Shown: piece after piece, positions 36,101 to 49,500 of the stretch
Position numbering within the stretch: position 1 is the stretch's first letter
Layout: each line of letters starts with the position of its first letter
Origin: Omphalotus guepiniiformis
Lineage: Eukaryota; Basidiomycota; Agaricomycetes; Agaricales; Omphalotaceae
Reading direction: 5' to 3'
Length of the DNA stretch: 64,000 bases
Assembly (NCBI GenBank): GCA_028554645.1
Contig: JAQOOI010000019.1
Span: 62,001-126,000 of the forward strand
The notes under the pieces: model-generated
What the model was told of the DNA's origin: nothing
The model's database searches: none
What the model saw: the letters and a program-made list of their open reading frames with translations, nothing else
Translations under genes and position numbers: made by a program

Positions 36101-39100
36101 ACAAGCCTCTTAAGCACGTTCAACACCCACCTCATCAGCAAACACACTCAAACTCTCCGTCATCTCATTAACCGTCTCCTTCAAATCCGCAATCTCACCC
36201 TTGACATTGACCGTAATCTTCTTCGTCAAATCACCAGACGCGACTGCCTTGGTCACTTCAGCGATAGACCGTACTTGATTCGTCAAGTTCATCGCCATCA
36301 GATTCACGTTGTCCGTCAAGCCCTAGTTGGCGATATTAGCGAACCTCGCAAGCAAAATCAACACCAAAAAGAAACACACCTTCCACTCTCCCTGAACATC
36401 AGGCACAAACGCCTGTCCACCCAAAATACCCTCCGTACCAACCTCCAACGACACTCTCGTAACCTCATTCGCAAGCGTCGAAAGCTGGACCACCATCGAG
36501 TTGACCTACATCCCCACAACGACCCAACGCTAAGTCAGCCCGGATATCCAAAAAAAATTACGAGAATCAACCCACAGTCTCCTTCAAATCCAACATCTCA
36601 CCCTGAACATCAACCTCCACAAACTTACTCAAATTACCCTGCGCAACAGCTTTCGTAACCTCCGAAATACTCCGTACTTGGTTCGTCAAATTCAAGGCCA
36701 TTTTCTACGATACACCCTTTCGTCAATACCCCCGAGTCGATGACGAAACAAAGGGACGAAGGAACACGCACGTTAACGTTCCTCGTCAAATCAGCCCAAG
36801 TACCCTGAACACCCTCGACTCTAGCTTGACCACCCAAAATACCTTGCGTACCAACCTCCAACGCGACTCTCGTAACCTCACTTGCGAATGCGCCCAATTG
36901 GTCCACCATAGAGTTCACGGTAGATTTCAATGTCGCCATTTCACCTGCGTAACAGAGCGCATGGTGAGATATCGGGTGTAAGGAAGTGGTAGGGGGAAGG
37001 AGTAGGGGAAACTCACCCTCGACCTGAATCTCAACCTTCTGCGTCAAATCACCCTTGGCAACAGCAGTCGTAACAATCGCAATGGATCGTACTTGGTCCG
37101 TCAAAGACGAACACATCCGGTTGACATTCGTTGGTAACACCATCAGCTCCAACTCACCAAGAGGGGAAAAAAAAAAAGAAAAAAAGAAGAAGGCGGGAAC
37201 GAGAACGAAAGCAAGGGGAGGGAAGATGTAACCGCAACGCCAACTCACATTCCTAACCAACTCAAACCAAACACCCTCAACATCCGGAACATTAGCCTGT
37301 CCTCCCAACTTTCCCTGACTCCCAACTTCCAACGTTACCCTCGTAACTTCCGCAGCTAACGCTCTCAACCTAACAACCATACCATTAACCGTATTCTTCA
37401 AGTCCAGTATCTCGCCTCTGAAAAAAAAATCGCATCAACACAACCGCATCAACACAACCGCGAGGTGGACAGCGTAATAAAGTAAACAAACAACCAAAAC
37501 CCACCTAGCATCAACCTCAATCTGCTTACTCAAATCACCCAACGCAACAGCTTTAGTAACCTTTGCAATACTCCTGACTTGATTAGTCAAGTTCGCAGCG
37601 AGCTTGTTAACAACACCCGTCAACTCGCGCCAAGTACCTTCGACGTCGAGGACGAGAGCTTGACCACCGAGTTTTCCTTCCGTACCAACTTCTTGGGAGA
37701 CGCGGGTTACTTCTTTGGCGAATTGACCTAGTTTGTCGACCTGTGGTGAGAGGGAGGAAAAGCCTTTAGCGGGATGAAAAGAGATGATAGATAGTCGTTG
37801 ACTTACCATAGTGTTAATGACCTCCTTCAAAGTAACCATGACCATCCCTTGTACAGGTACCGTTATCTTCTGACTCAAGTCGCCGTCAGCGACAGCCTTG
37901 CAAACTCTAGCTACGTCTTGCACTTGTTGTTTCAGGAGCTACAAAAGTAACGTGTCCGTCAGTACCAAACAAAGTTAATATACAAAAAAGAAACACCCAC
38001 CCTCAACTCCTCAACAGCGCTCAACCCACTTTCCAACGCAGCAGTAGCCAACGGACCTCCAGAAGCAACTACAAAGGGACTCTCAGACCCAGAAGATGAA
38101 TCACCACCCATCATACCCATCCCCGTCCACCCCGCCCATCCACCAACACCTTCACCCTCACCCTCACCACCACCTCCCGCTCCACCACCATTACCATCCC
38201 TCCCTAACCCACCATCTCTTCCAGCACCTCTCCCACTAGTATACCCCCAAGAAGTACCATAAATCATCCCCTCACCACCTCTCCCAACTCTCGTCGCACT
38301 CTGCACATCTCTCAACCTACTCCCACACCTCGGACAACACCCATAATCACCTCCAACAGTCGGAGGAGCACTTATACTAGGTCCATTAGGTACAAGCGTC
38401 GTATTCCTCACAAAAAACTTTTCAGCTTGCGCTAACGTCGCTTTTTGCAAATCTGAGAGTTGCAACGATGGGAGTGCGGGGAGGGTTATGTGACCTGGGT
38501 GATGAGGTACGGTAGGATGCTGACCTGGGATAGCCGTTGAAGGTTCGAATAAACCCGTCGAGTCTGAGTCTGTCGAGTCAATTTCAGGTTCTCCATCGAT
38601 ATCCGCATCATCTCCACCATCGATATCGGCGGTAGGATTGCCGTCGACGTCCTCGCACGCATCGAAGAACGGTCGTTCCTCGCCTCCTGTCCCTGGGGTA
38701 TCGTATACGATAGGTACAGGTACCATCTGCTGCGATGGAGGAACCGGTAACACCATAGGCGAAAACGGGGAAGTTATTGTATTTTGAGACGAGTTTGACG
38801 ATCTAGCGGTAGCTGGCTTTGGTGTAGAGTTGGAATTGGAATTATAAAGATGTGCAACGTTGGATCCGGGAGTATTGAAGCCTGCGGCTGCTCTTCTTTC
38901 TGAGAGACTCATCGAAGACGAGCTCCGTTTAGAGGCAACGATCGACTGAGAAGTCATTGTTGTGGAGCGAGAAGGATGTTCTGTGATATGAGGATTAAAA
39001 GGTGGTATCGGTGGTGAATAAAACGGGTTCGTAGGTCTCATCGAGAAGGAAGGTGAAGTACCAGCAGAAGTCGCGAGTTCATCCGGAGGGGAATCAGGCA

Positions 39101-39425
39101 TCGCTAGCCCTGCACCACCAACTTTAACCCACTTGTTCAACACACCCTCTGCCCATCTCATCCTCGCAACGACCTTTTCTAGACTGTTCAAGATCGAATT
39201 TGTATGCCAGTCTGTTGGACCTTGATACGTAGGCAAAGGAACAGCAACAGCTGATAAACCATTCCCATTGGTAGTAGATGTCGAAGAAGGATGTGTTAAA
39301 ACGGGTGATTCGTATATGGAGAGTAGCCTATCGAGATGTTCAAGAAAAGGCTCGTAATTCGTGTATGCTTTATCATCCAGAGACGATACCGCCCCGGCCC
39401 CTGCCGTCGTCGTCGTAGCGGTCAT
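33198..39425 (-). CDS. Group III hybrid histidine kinase with seven HAMP repeats (Nik1/Os-1 type)
   Basis: A long gene with one large first exon (38001-39425, 475 codons) and a further dozen or more short exons. The N-terminal half is low complexity with a GCCPRCGSR cysteine pair. Then come seven HAMP units recognisable by cores such as [60 protein letters not shown] and MDGDFTRFI. Next are the histidine box [15 protein letters not shown], the ATPase motifs [16 protein letters not shown] and [10 protein letters not shown], and a C-terminal receiver ([19 protein letters not shown] with the acceptor Asp, ITKPLRR). Such cytosolic kinases feed the HOG osmotic-stress pathway and are the targets of phenylpyrrole and dicarboximide fungicides. 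The ATG at 39425 was chosen; the frame continues upstream only through a GTG. Confidence 0.9.
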
Positions 39426-40438
39426 CGTCGGAAGCACTGTAATGTGTAAAAGTGCGTTGCTGGATGCAGTTTGAAGGGTGTAATTATAAAACTAGAAAAG
39501 CAAAAAAAGGTGAAGAGAAAAAAAAACAAATGGAGGGATGAGAGAACGGCCGCGTTTGGGAGGGGGAAGACTGACCGATACGGCGTGGCAAGAGAGAGGG
39601 GACCGTTATTGTCAATGTCAATGTTTTGAGCCCCGCCGGTCTGCCGGCCCTGCCTCCACGTGTGACTTTACTCCACAACCCAACCTGCAGTGTTTTGCCC
39701 AGGAGGAATGACGTCATATCTTCTTTACTTCATCCACTCATATATAGTCGCTTCCAATGTTCTACCTTTTTACTTACATACATGCCTTCATACCCAGTCG
39801 AATGATTCATCGCTCTTGCTATAACACGTGCTTACGGACCGAGTTTTCGAGGATACAAGCGAGTATACATATCTATTACTCATCACTTACACCACCATAA
39901 CACGCCTTCGAATCCACAAGACATTGAATGCACGACTCACCTCCAGTTCTGCGTTGTATACATTCACAACGAACTTACCGATCGATGATCGATCGACTCG
40001 GACTTTCCGTCCCCGCTGAAACACTTGTTCCCGTCATATTTGTAGTCGACAATACAAATACCCTCACATTCAATACTCCAACGATTCTGATTCCCAACTC
40101 CGACCTTTAAAAGACGTGTATAAAAAGGACAGGAATTTAGGAACGAACAGACTAAGAGAAGGAGTTACACCGCAGCCAACCAGCCCAGCTAGCCGCAGCC
40201 GGTGAAACATACATACATACATACGTACGCGTACGTACTATGCATATGTCATATGTAAAATCGAACAAAAAAACAAGTAAAACAAACACACGAAATTCGA
40301 ACGCATATAAGATGGAAGCCATCAAGTACATAAGTAACGCGATCCAGGGCCAGGGCACGGACCAGAAAAAAACCAAACACCATAACGAAAGGACGTTACA
40401 TACTTAAGGTATGGTATGTAACCGAAAAAAACTCGACA
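39426..40438. promoter_or_regulatory. Upstream region of the histidine kinase gene
   Basis: No gene supported. It contains A/T runs and a short (CATA)n run at about 40207-40225. It is probably promoter and 5' leader of the kinase. Confidence 0.45.
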
Positions 40439-41491
40439 TCCAGCTTCGTCTACGCAAGCCGTTGGGTGAGGGCAAGCTAAAGGGGAGGTTGGGCTGGGCA
40501 TGCGAAGCATGCACGGACGCGGGACGCAAGGGGGTCGCCCGCTGGGCGGGTGGGCACCCTTGTGGCCTACGATTTCCTACCCTCACTTAAGGCTCACGTA
40601 CGCATGACTAGAGCATACTACAGCTATACTGTCTGATGTACGACTGTGAATCTAAGGTTACTCCAAGACGTTGCAGACTCCTGGATAATGCCAATCAACG
40701 CTGCTATTCTAGTGATACTTCGGAAATGGGACGCGACTATCCATGCTAGTAATGAGTCAGAAAGTCAAGACAAGGGATCGCTGCCACGACTACTTCCGGA
40801 TGGCTGAGTGTTTCCTTAACAATGGTGACATAGTCTGAATAGTTTCAGTCTCCTTGATGCCTCCATCCCATGTGAAGTGTTGTTCGAAAGCTCAATTGAA
40901 AAACTTTGAAGCAAGGAGTGTTGTTCAACGCTTCCCATGTTGATAAATGAATGCTCCATGAGAATCAACTCTTCAACTTGAACGGTCTCGACCTGGGACG
41001 CAGATATAAAGCCTTTGAAGTGTAGGTACACCATCACCTTTGTCTCGTTCTACGGCTTCATCAACCATATCGCCATTCAGCGCTCGACGTTCAACATTAT
41101 CTGTAGTCTATAGATTGTTTCGGCATGATCTGGCTCTTGTTTGGCCGAAAGTACTCCAGTTCCCGATATTGAGACCTAATTTGAGACCGCCACGAAACCC
41201 GACGAAACCCGACGAAGACTCAGACAAGTAGGCTCACGAAGGCTCGTTGGCAGCTGCATCCCAGGGGAGGATGACGCTATGTAGACTGGTATGCGTCGAA
41301 GGGAGGGACTGGGTGGGTGAAAGAAAATGAGCGGAAAAGTCGTATTATTCTCCTGTGATGAGACTGCAGTGGCCAGCGCAGCCGCCGATGAAGAACGAAG
41401 GAAAAGCAAAGAGCGTGAGAAAGCGGCCTCACCACTCTTGCTTCGCTCTGCTGGAACTGGCGGAGTTCGTGCCGCACTCCGCGCAGTCAAC
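40439..41491. mobile_element. Putative non-autonomous Helitron-like element, copy 1
   Basis: Begins with a 105-bp block (40439-40543, TCCAGCTTCGTCTACGC...) and ends with a 174-bp block (41318-41491) that closes with the hairpin GCGGAGT/ACTCCGC followed by GCAGTCAAC. Both blocks recur as the first and last parts of the adjacent segment 41492-45428, with the interiors unrelated. A 5' TC, a short GC-rich hairpin about 10 bp from the 3' end, shared termini and head-to-tail tandem insertion resemble Helitrons. The terminal CTRR of classical Helitrons is absent, so the class is tentative. Confidence 0.4.
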
Positions 41492-44400
41492 TCCAGCTTC
41501 GTCTACGCAAGCCGTTGGGTGAGGGCAAGCTAAAGGGGAGGTTGGGCTGGGCATGCGAAGCATGCACGGACGCGGGACGCAAGGGGGTCGCCCGCTCTCC
41601 CAACCAACACGACTGCGGGCGAACCACGACCGCCAGCCCAACCGGCCTCGCAGCTATTGTCAAGTCATGTGTCTCAATGCAACCTACTTCAAAACCTGAC
41701 TGTAGATTGGGGCTACGAGCTTCTGAAATCTTTAAGTAGTGTTTGAGGTTTTCGCTTCAAGTTGAATCATGGATGTCTCGCTGATGAAGATACCATGAAG
41801 CGCACAGAGAAGCCTGCTGGTGATATGAGTGAGCGTGAATGACGAAGGCACTCTCCCACTTTGGACTGATCTCATTGCTACTGGAGGCAGACTAGAGTTG
41901 GAGCAAGAGGATGAATGCGAGAGGGCAAGGTATTGTTGAAATTATAGATTGCTTGTAGTGATGCAAAGAGCGAAGTCACTGCTTATTGGGGCTAGAGTCC
42001 AGAATGAGGAGCCATTGGGGAGTCCGGACCTATGAGGTGGCCTAAGTCGCGACCTTCAAGTTCGATATCCGAGACATGAGTGACGCGAAGCAATGTGTAT
42101 GCTCAGGCTGTTATCGAAGCTCACAGACGAATGGTGCTAGTTACAGAACGAGTTACTAGTAGTGAGGTGTGGGACAATGGCACGACTTGTGCAAACAAAG
42201 GCAGCAAAGGTTAAGGCAGGAGTAAGTGTGCTTGTGTAGTGTTTGAGAAGCCACGGTACTGCAGGCGACAGTTCAACGTCCAATGCTCACCGATAGGCCC
42301 AAAATCTGCCACTGTGCCATTCCTATTGACGATTCGCTTGCATCTCCTTACCACGCTGCACTGACCTTCCACCTGCTGCTACCAAGGAAAAAGGCCAGCT
42401 CGCAAACTTCGAAGATAGCTTTGAACAACATGTCAGGTGTAAACGGGCCTGAGAGAAGTGAAAGGATAAGCAGCAAAGGATAAGCAGCAAGTGGCAGAAT
42501 GTGAGGATGGCAAAGTGAGCGCAAATGCATGACACATGAATAAGCCTCGACTCTCGGGTACAATGACCATGTTCTAGATATACTGATGAAGAGAATCAAG
42601 CAGCTATCTAGCTCTCTAGCAATGCAATGTCCTTCGCTTTCTCTGTAGATAGAGCTTGAAGCCCATGCTAATGGATGTGCATGCTACAAGCTCGGTAGGC
42701 TTGAGGGTGTCGTAGATCCACCTTGCTCTGCTTCCTCTCTTAGAGCTGAGTCACCATTCATGAGGAGTGGTCGTTTGGCTGCAGGCTACAAAACCCACCC
42801 AAGCAGAAGGCTGCCAAAGCAAAATCATAGGCTGAACCACTGGCACCTTCGCATTGTCTCGCTGAATCTCCCCTACATCTCATGCGCTAGCACTCATTCT
42901 CAATCACCATGCAATACTGGCTCCAACGCTGGGTCTCAAAACGCAGTGCCTGATCTCTTCGCGCTTTCCTCGCTGGTGAGTGTGCAGGGTGATTCACTAC
43001 ATATGCTTGTATGACATGCTACTGACGTGGTGAATGATGCCTGTAAAGCAGTAGGGTTGGACCAGAGTGGCGAGCGGGATGGAATATATGGGCACGGATA
43101 GCAATCAGCTAATGCTCCTCAATGGGTGCATGTTTACGGACAATGGAATCTGCCAGTCATGAGAGGGCGCATGTCATCGAGTTATGAGAGAAAGCTAAGC
43201 TTGTGAAGCAGAGAATCTAGTCTTGTCATTTGTCATCGATGTGATGGGAGATAACCTGCATAGAATGTTCTAAATGCCAGAAAAGCCGCGTAGGATGCTA
43301 TAGAGAAACTATGTATTTGAGGATGTGGAATGATCAGGAGTGCCTGCGCTGAGCTGAAGGAGTAACTCCTTTGGACGATTTGATGATGCTTTGCCAACCA
43401 TTCTTACCAACCTGTTTGCAAGGGAACACCCTATTCATCAGAATTTCGGTAGCTCAAGGCCGAAGTTTCATCCACCACTTTCCGCCAGAGACGATTCTCG
43501 CGACTGAGAAATAGCTGATGGGTGTTGCGAATGGAATCTCATGAGTGTGTGAATCACTCCTGATGCGAAGGTGTGATGGGTGCCGATCAGAGACTGGGAC
43601 TAACCCTTGAGGCACGATAGCAGCAGATCCTGCAATGAACTCGGCACAGCGCAACCAACAAGATAGAACTGCGGCAGCGGTGAAAACTGCAAGGCAACAG
43701 TGACAATTCCAGTAGCAGCAGCAAGCGAATGGCCGTGACAGAGTGGATAGCATAGACAAGACAACCACAACAGCCGACAGCGGCAACAGCAAGCATACAA
43801 GTTGACCGCAACAGACAAGCGGCAACGTCAAAGCAGACAAGCAGCCACAGCAAAGCCGACAAGCGGCAACAGCAAAGCAGACAGCAGCAGAAGCAAGCCG
43901 ACGAGATGGCTGCGGGAGCAGACCAGCAACGACAGCAACAGCAAAGCTGACAAGCGGCGACAGCAAAGCAGACAGCAGCAGAAGCAAGCCGACGAGATGG
44001 CTGCGAGAGCAGACCAGCAACGACAGCAACAGCAAAGCCCAACAAGAGGCAACAGCAAAGCAGGCAGCAGCAGAAGCAAGCCGACGAGATGGCTGCGAGA
44101 GCAGACCAGCAACGACAGCAACAGCAAAGCCAACAAGAGGCAACAGCAAAGCAGACAGCAGCAGAAGCAAGCCGACGAGATGGCTGCGAGAGCAGACCAG
44201 CAACGACAGCAACAGCAAAGCCGACAAGCGGCGACAGTGAAGCAGACAGCAACAACAGCGAGCCGATGAAAGCAGACAAAGGTGTCTGCGACAGCAAACA
44301 GCGGTAACAGCAACATCGATGGTATTTATCTAGGAGGAAACAGATAGCGAAAACAATAGTGATGGTATTTAGCGAGGAAATAGTGGTAGCAGATAGCGGA

Positions 44401-45428
44401 AGCGACGGTGGCAAACGCAGAAGGCGGCGATGATGAAGGAAAGCAGTGATGGTAGAAAGAAGAGGCAGTGGTAGGAAGCAAAGGATACAGCAGAAAGCAT
44501 AAGGAGAATTAGGAACGATATGGAGCAGGGGTGACAGAAAGAGTAAACCGGCGGAAGGAAGGAACACAGCGAAAGTTCTTAACCTGCGCACCCACACGTT
44601 CTCCTCCTCGCATCACTACCACCCGCATCTACCTGTCATTGACCCTCGCATTGTTGTTCCGCTCGAGAATGTTCAAGTTCTTCTTCAATCCAGTTGCGAA
44701 CCTGCCGATGACTTTGACGTCATCTGGACGCTCGACGCATCTAACCAACCCTGTACCCGGCTGCCATCTCACCTTGGCCGTCCACGTCTCCCTTTGGGTC
44801 GATGGCTGGTGGTGAGGTCAACTGAAGATACCGCATTTCATAGACAACACCCCTCCGTCAGCTCGCGATCTGAATGCGTCGAAGGCTGGCGGCGGGACCG
44901 GCGGTCTTGCCCAACGCCGAGGACCACGAGTAACGTACATCAGCTTCGTCAATCAAAGGACTGCATCTCAAGCAGTGGCGAGTTCGGACCTAATGGAAAG
45001 AGGGTCAAATAAAACCAATAAAAGGGTGCTCACTAATTCGATGTTCGCCTGTGATTGGGCCCAGTAGTGCAGGAATAGGCAGGAATCCGCCTCAGCAGGA
45101 GTGAATGGAATAGGAAATGTGCTCTCTCGTGCAAAGCTAGCGATTGCGATCTGAGTTGCCTTTAAGCCCACATGTGTGTGGCTCAGACAAAATTGAGGAA
45201 AACGGCTACTCTTGCATTGTGTTGAGTGACTGTAGAGAGAGAGACTAATAGTAATGAAAGAAAATGAGCGGAAAAGTCGTATTATTCTCCTGTGATGAGA
45301 CTGCAGTGGCCAGCGCAGCCGCCGATGAAGAACGAAGGAAAAGCAAAGAGCGTGAGAAAGCGGCCTCACCACTCTTGCTTCGCTCTGCTGGAACTGGCGG
45401 AGTTCGTGCCGCACTCCGCGCAGTCAAC
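41492..45428. mobile_element. Putative non-autonomous Helitron-like element, copy 2
   Basis: Same 5' block (41492-41596) and same 3' block with hairpin (45255-45428) as the preceding segment, joined to it base to base. The 3.9-kb interior has no convincing gene. Its minus-strand Leu/Ala-rich frames at 43454-44597 arise from a GC-rich minisatellite. No Rep/helicase frame was found, so if this is a mobile element it depends on another copy. Confidence 0.4.
43840..44270. repeat. 91-bp minisatellite
   Basis: The phrase ACGAGATGGCTGCG occurs at 43901, 43992, 44084 and 44175, giving a period of 91-92 bp over four to five copies. Units contain CAGCAG, AGCAAAGC and CAGCAACGACAGCAACAG. The period is not a multiple of three, which argues against a protein-coding origin. 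Confidence 0.85.
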
Positions 45429-45537
45429 AGAAAAACCCGAACAAAGGAAAGAGGGTATACAGGGATACAGTAAGCACATCACATCCACCATCCGATCTTA
45501 TCATCGAAAACAACCCCTCCGCCCGTCCCACTCAAGC

Positions 45538-46541
45538 TCAAAGATTAATAATAATCGGCGAACACCCAATATTAATCAACCCATTCTACAATACCCAACA
45601 AAGAAAAATCAGCACCCCACTCCAAACTTACAGAAGAAAACAACGAGGAAAGGAAACTCAAAAACTCACAAACATATCCCCATTACAACAAACCGGTTCA
45701 GCCTGACAATCCGTTCCACCAACACCAATAACACTTATCGGACTACAATTCACACCGAGGAGGACGTTTAGATCGGTTAGGACAATTCCGAGGAGACCTA
45801 GGAGGAGGTTTCCTTCTGTTGAGTTTGCCTGGAGAGGGTGTAAGTCACGGCAAGTGATGTAATGAGGGGGGATAGAGGAGGGAACTCACAGAAACAACAC
45901 TATTACAACACGTTATATTCCCAACACTACATTCCCCGCTCGTCTGCGTCACAGTCGTTCCAGGCTACACCACGACCAAGAAACTCATCAGTACCCAGCC
46001 ATACCAACCAACCACAACAAAACGAAAAAAAACTCACCGCAGTAGCAGTAACAGTCCTCGTAACAGTCTCAACATCCGTCTCCGTCTCCGTCTCCGTTTG
46101 CGTCTCAGTCTTCGTAACAACAAACGTACTAGTAACCGTATCAGTCTCACATCCTCCTCCTCCTCCACCTCCTCCTCCTCCTCCTCCTCCTCCACCCCCC
46201 GTAGTCGTAGTCGTCTTCGTCGTTGTCGTCGTCGCGGTCGTCTTCGTCGGTGTAGTCGTAGGAGTTATCGTCGGCGTCGTAGTCTCCATATCCGTACACC
46301 CCGTCGTCGTAGGTGTCGGCGTCGGCGGGGTATAAATCGAGGTACTAGTTGTAGTTTCCATATCCGTACACCCAGTCGTCGTATCCCACCCTCCAATACC
46401 AAACGGGCCATGAACGCCAGGTAAACCATTCACGACGACGGCGGTTGATAGACCGAAGAGGACGTAAAGCATCGTAAGTGTGCCTGCTTTACCCTGACTG
46501 CGACCTTGATTCGTCGCTGGGGTTGAGGTGAATGTCATCAT
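45538..46541 (-). CDS. Class I hydrophobin with a long Thr/Gly-rich N-terminal extension
   Basis: Exons 46038-46541, 45890-45964, 45670-45828 and 45538-45585 give 261 aa, about twice the size of the array members. After a signal-like segment ([16 protein letters not shown]) come two copies of [11 protein letters not shown], Thr/Pro runs, a run of 16 glycines and a Thr/Glu stretch. Then follows the normal hydrophobin core: [25 protein letters not shown] and IGCSP, ending IIINL. Exon sizes 2-4 (75, 159, 48 nt) equal those of the array genes, so it is a true paralogue. The extension adds two extra cysteines and may act as a spacer or glycosylated region. ATG 46541 or 46538 may start the protein; a start at the internal Met of TMLYVLFG is also possible. 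Confidence 0.9.
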
Positions 46542-49500
46542 GGTTGGGTTGTTCTGCGGTTCGTAGATTCGTATGGGTGAACGAAAGAATGAATGAAAGA
46601 CTCGTCGGAGGGAGGGTGTTCCTAAAAGAAAGCAACCGTCTGAATTACTGTGGTTTTCACCACCGGACTAAACGAATACCAACCACAAACGAACTTTACC
46701 GCGGATGTAAATGAGGGTCGGAGGGGGGGGGAAGCAACTATACAAGAAGCTCTCACAAACATCCCAAAGCCTCGTTTGACGTGTATTTATACCTCAACCC
46801 AAACCCATACCCATACCGACGCTCGTCTGATGATACGATACGATAACACGCCCTCCAGTGTCCCCAAAAGAAAAACACTCGCGATGGTGGTACTTCGTGG
46901 TGGCATCCCAATTTTCCAATGCCAAGAGAGGTGATTTGAGGATTTGACGTGAGTAAAAGTTATTCTCGCAAGGATCTATATCCATCCTCCTCTGCAACTT
47001 GAAATACCTACCGTGACATCGGGTGACCGAGTTCAGAGGCGTTTGTCTAATAAGCAATGGGTAGTAAGTAAGTACATACCACACTCTCTGAGAAAAACCA
47101 ATGTACCAAACCCGGCACCTCCCACCAAGTTACTACATAAGTTTATCGATACCAAACCAAATCAAAGGGTGATGCAATACTCCGCGACTCGGCTTCGAGG
47201 GCGAAGAGGCGTTGGATGGGTCGTACTACCTCGAGAAACCTGAAATATCATTGTTCAAGTTCACTCAGGCTCTCAGGGTGGGGCGTGATGATGGAGTGGA
47301 AGTTTCCTGTTGGGGGATGTTGGACGGTTGTGTAGTGATATGATATATGATATCCAGTGGAAGGTGGCGTTAGACCGAATGCAAATGCTTCAAGTTGCTT
47401 GCCTTGCTTGTTGGGATCTGGCTGGCGCGATGTCACGCGTGAATACAGTGGAATAAGTCGAATGCTTGGACTGACTCCATGTGAATTGGTATGGATTGTA
47501 GATGTATGATTTTGGATTCAATACTTGTACTGAGTACTGACTTTCGGTGGTTTTTTGGTTGTGTTGGATGGGGAAATTGCCATTGGGAGTTATGGTGACG
47601 GTGACGGGTGACGGGTCGGAGAGACTCGGATTGGGCTTTGTGGTGTAGTATCCATCAACCTGCAGGCCCGGTATGGCGATCTCGGGGTTCGACGTACCAC
47701 AGCGTACCACCTGTTCAGTCATCCATCACTCAACTTGACTTATGTAGGCTCCACTCTGTGTATCACGATGGTGAGTAAAGGGCCCGCATAAACAGCGTAA
47801 TCCTACAAACCATAAGTAGAGCCCCACACTGACTACAGTGTAGAGACGAGACAAAACTCACAAGTGACTTCGTCATCACCATCCGAGGTCAATCAACTGA
47901 GGGACTTCCACCGGTATATCAACCGTTTGTCCCTAAAACAGAAAAGAACAATTCAAGCAAGGAATGAATAAACTGCATCCACGAAGCGTACCAAGTACAT
48001 ACCTCAAGGCCTCAGCCTCTTAAGAACACGCTGCACGATTAGCTCTTAGAGTTACATAGCTCTCATACGGTCTGAATCAGCTGTGCGACCCGTGAGCACC
48101 AAGGAAGGAAGGAAGGGTTGGGTTAGGTTAGGCATGCCCTGAATAAGATACAACCGAGAAGTTCGGATATCTCCTAGAGGGCCGGGCATCGCTCGTGGCG
48201 AGGTGAACTGGCTGTTCCAGAGAGTGGGCCTCAACGCGAACACCTAGTGTAGGATGCCATATGGATAGAATGAGATGGAATTGGATTATTTGGCAACTGA
48301 ACAAAGCCTTCGCGCGCTTCAACTTGCGTAAAGAACCAGATTACGACTCTGGGTTTACAAGGTACATCCCTCCCCGTCCCTCCCGCTCAGTTCAGGCCCA
48401 GGACTATGCCACCATGGTCGTAAAGTCGAAGGAGGTTTGGGCGCTTCAAACCGCCTGCCGCATGAGAGGGCCGGCTATGTGAGCGCGTGACCCTACTTTC
48501 GAGCTCCGAACCAGCCCTTTCGGATTTCCCCGTTCATCACGATCCATCATGGCCACTCAGCGGCGCTGGCAACGTTCAAGAGAAAATCCTCGTCTCGTCG
48601 AAAGTGACCGTCCACGGATATCGAATCTAGTTGAGGTACTTTTTACTTTCTTCGTCCAACCCTTGCAGTCCTTCCCTCATTCAACCCAATATCCAAGCGA
48701 CTATTTACATATCATAATCGACGATCTGCTGTGTTGAAGCTTTGGGAATCGGTAAACGCAATTACTGACTCCTAAGTACATATGGCTAAATATTTATGTG
48801 ACCCTGTACAGCTAACTGCTCAGGCAGGGCAGGGCAGGGCAGGGCTCGGGTATTTCTCAAACGTTCTTTCATACTCTGAACTTCACCAGTATCCGCAGTC
48901 ATTCAACCTCCTTCTCAGTTACATAGCAAGGATGGTCGAGGAAATCATGACTCCCCGGTGAACTTCCAGCAACACCGCCCGCCTGGTAGCCTGCGCAGTA
49001 CCCAAGCCCCACGGTTACGTTGATCGCCTCTAGGCTTTAACATTGCTACATACATACAGTACATATCTATCTATCACTGGAGCAATGATGCATCATACAT
49101 GATGGGAGATCCCTACCCTTAGCACCGTATGTTGCGCAGCTGCACTCCGCCATTGCATCCGATGCATCCGACCCCCCAGCGACCCGTCACCGTCACCCCC
49201 ATTCCATTGATCATGCATGACATGGACAGGCGTGCGTGAGTGAAGCAGCGTGAAGCTCCCCCGCCCGTCGGGAGCCGTCGGTGCTCGGAGGAGTGGCATA
49301 CATACATGATACAAAACCCCAACGGAAGAGAACCAACCGTACGCGTCATGCGTCATACCAACCAGATGATAGATTAATGATCCATGTCATTGTACGCGCG
49401 GCGCGCGCATCACAGCGAAGATCGCCATGATGTATGAGCCCCTTCCTGAACTGAGCCTGGCATGTCACGAACGTTCTGAACATTGAACAAGCCACCAGTG

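Noticed and set aside
43454..44597. Leu/Ala/Cys-rich frames up to 336 codons on the minus strand, and Gln-rich frames on the plus strand
   Set aside because: They follow the 91-bp minisatellite, change frame from unit to unit and show no domain.
41318..45428. LTR retrotransposon with 174-bp repeats as LTRs
   Set aside because: No gag, protease, reverse transcriptase or integrase frame, no primer-binding site recognised, no target duplication, and the 105-bp 5' block is better explained by shared element ends.
45927..46335. Plus-strand Val/Pro-rich frames opposite the large hydrophobin
   Set aside because: They mirror the Thr- and Gly-rich coding sequence on the other strand.
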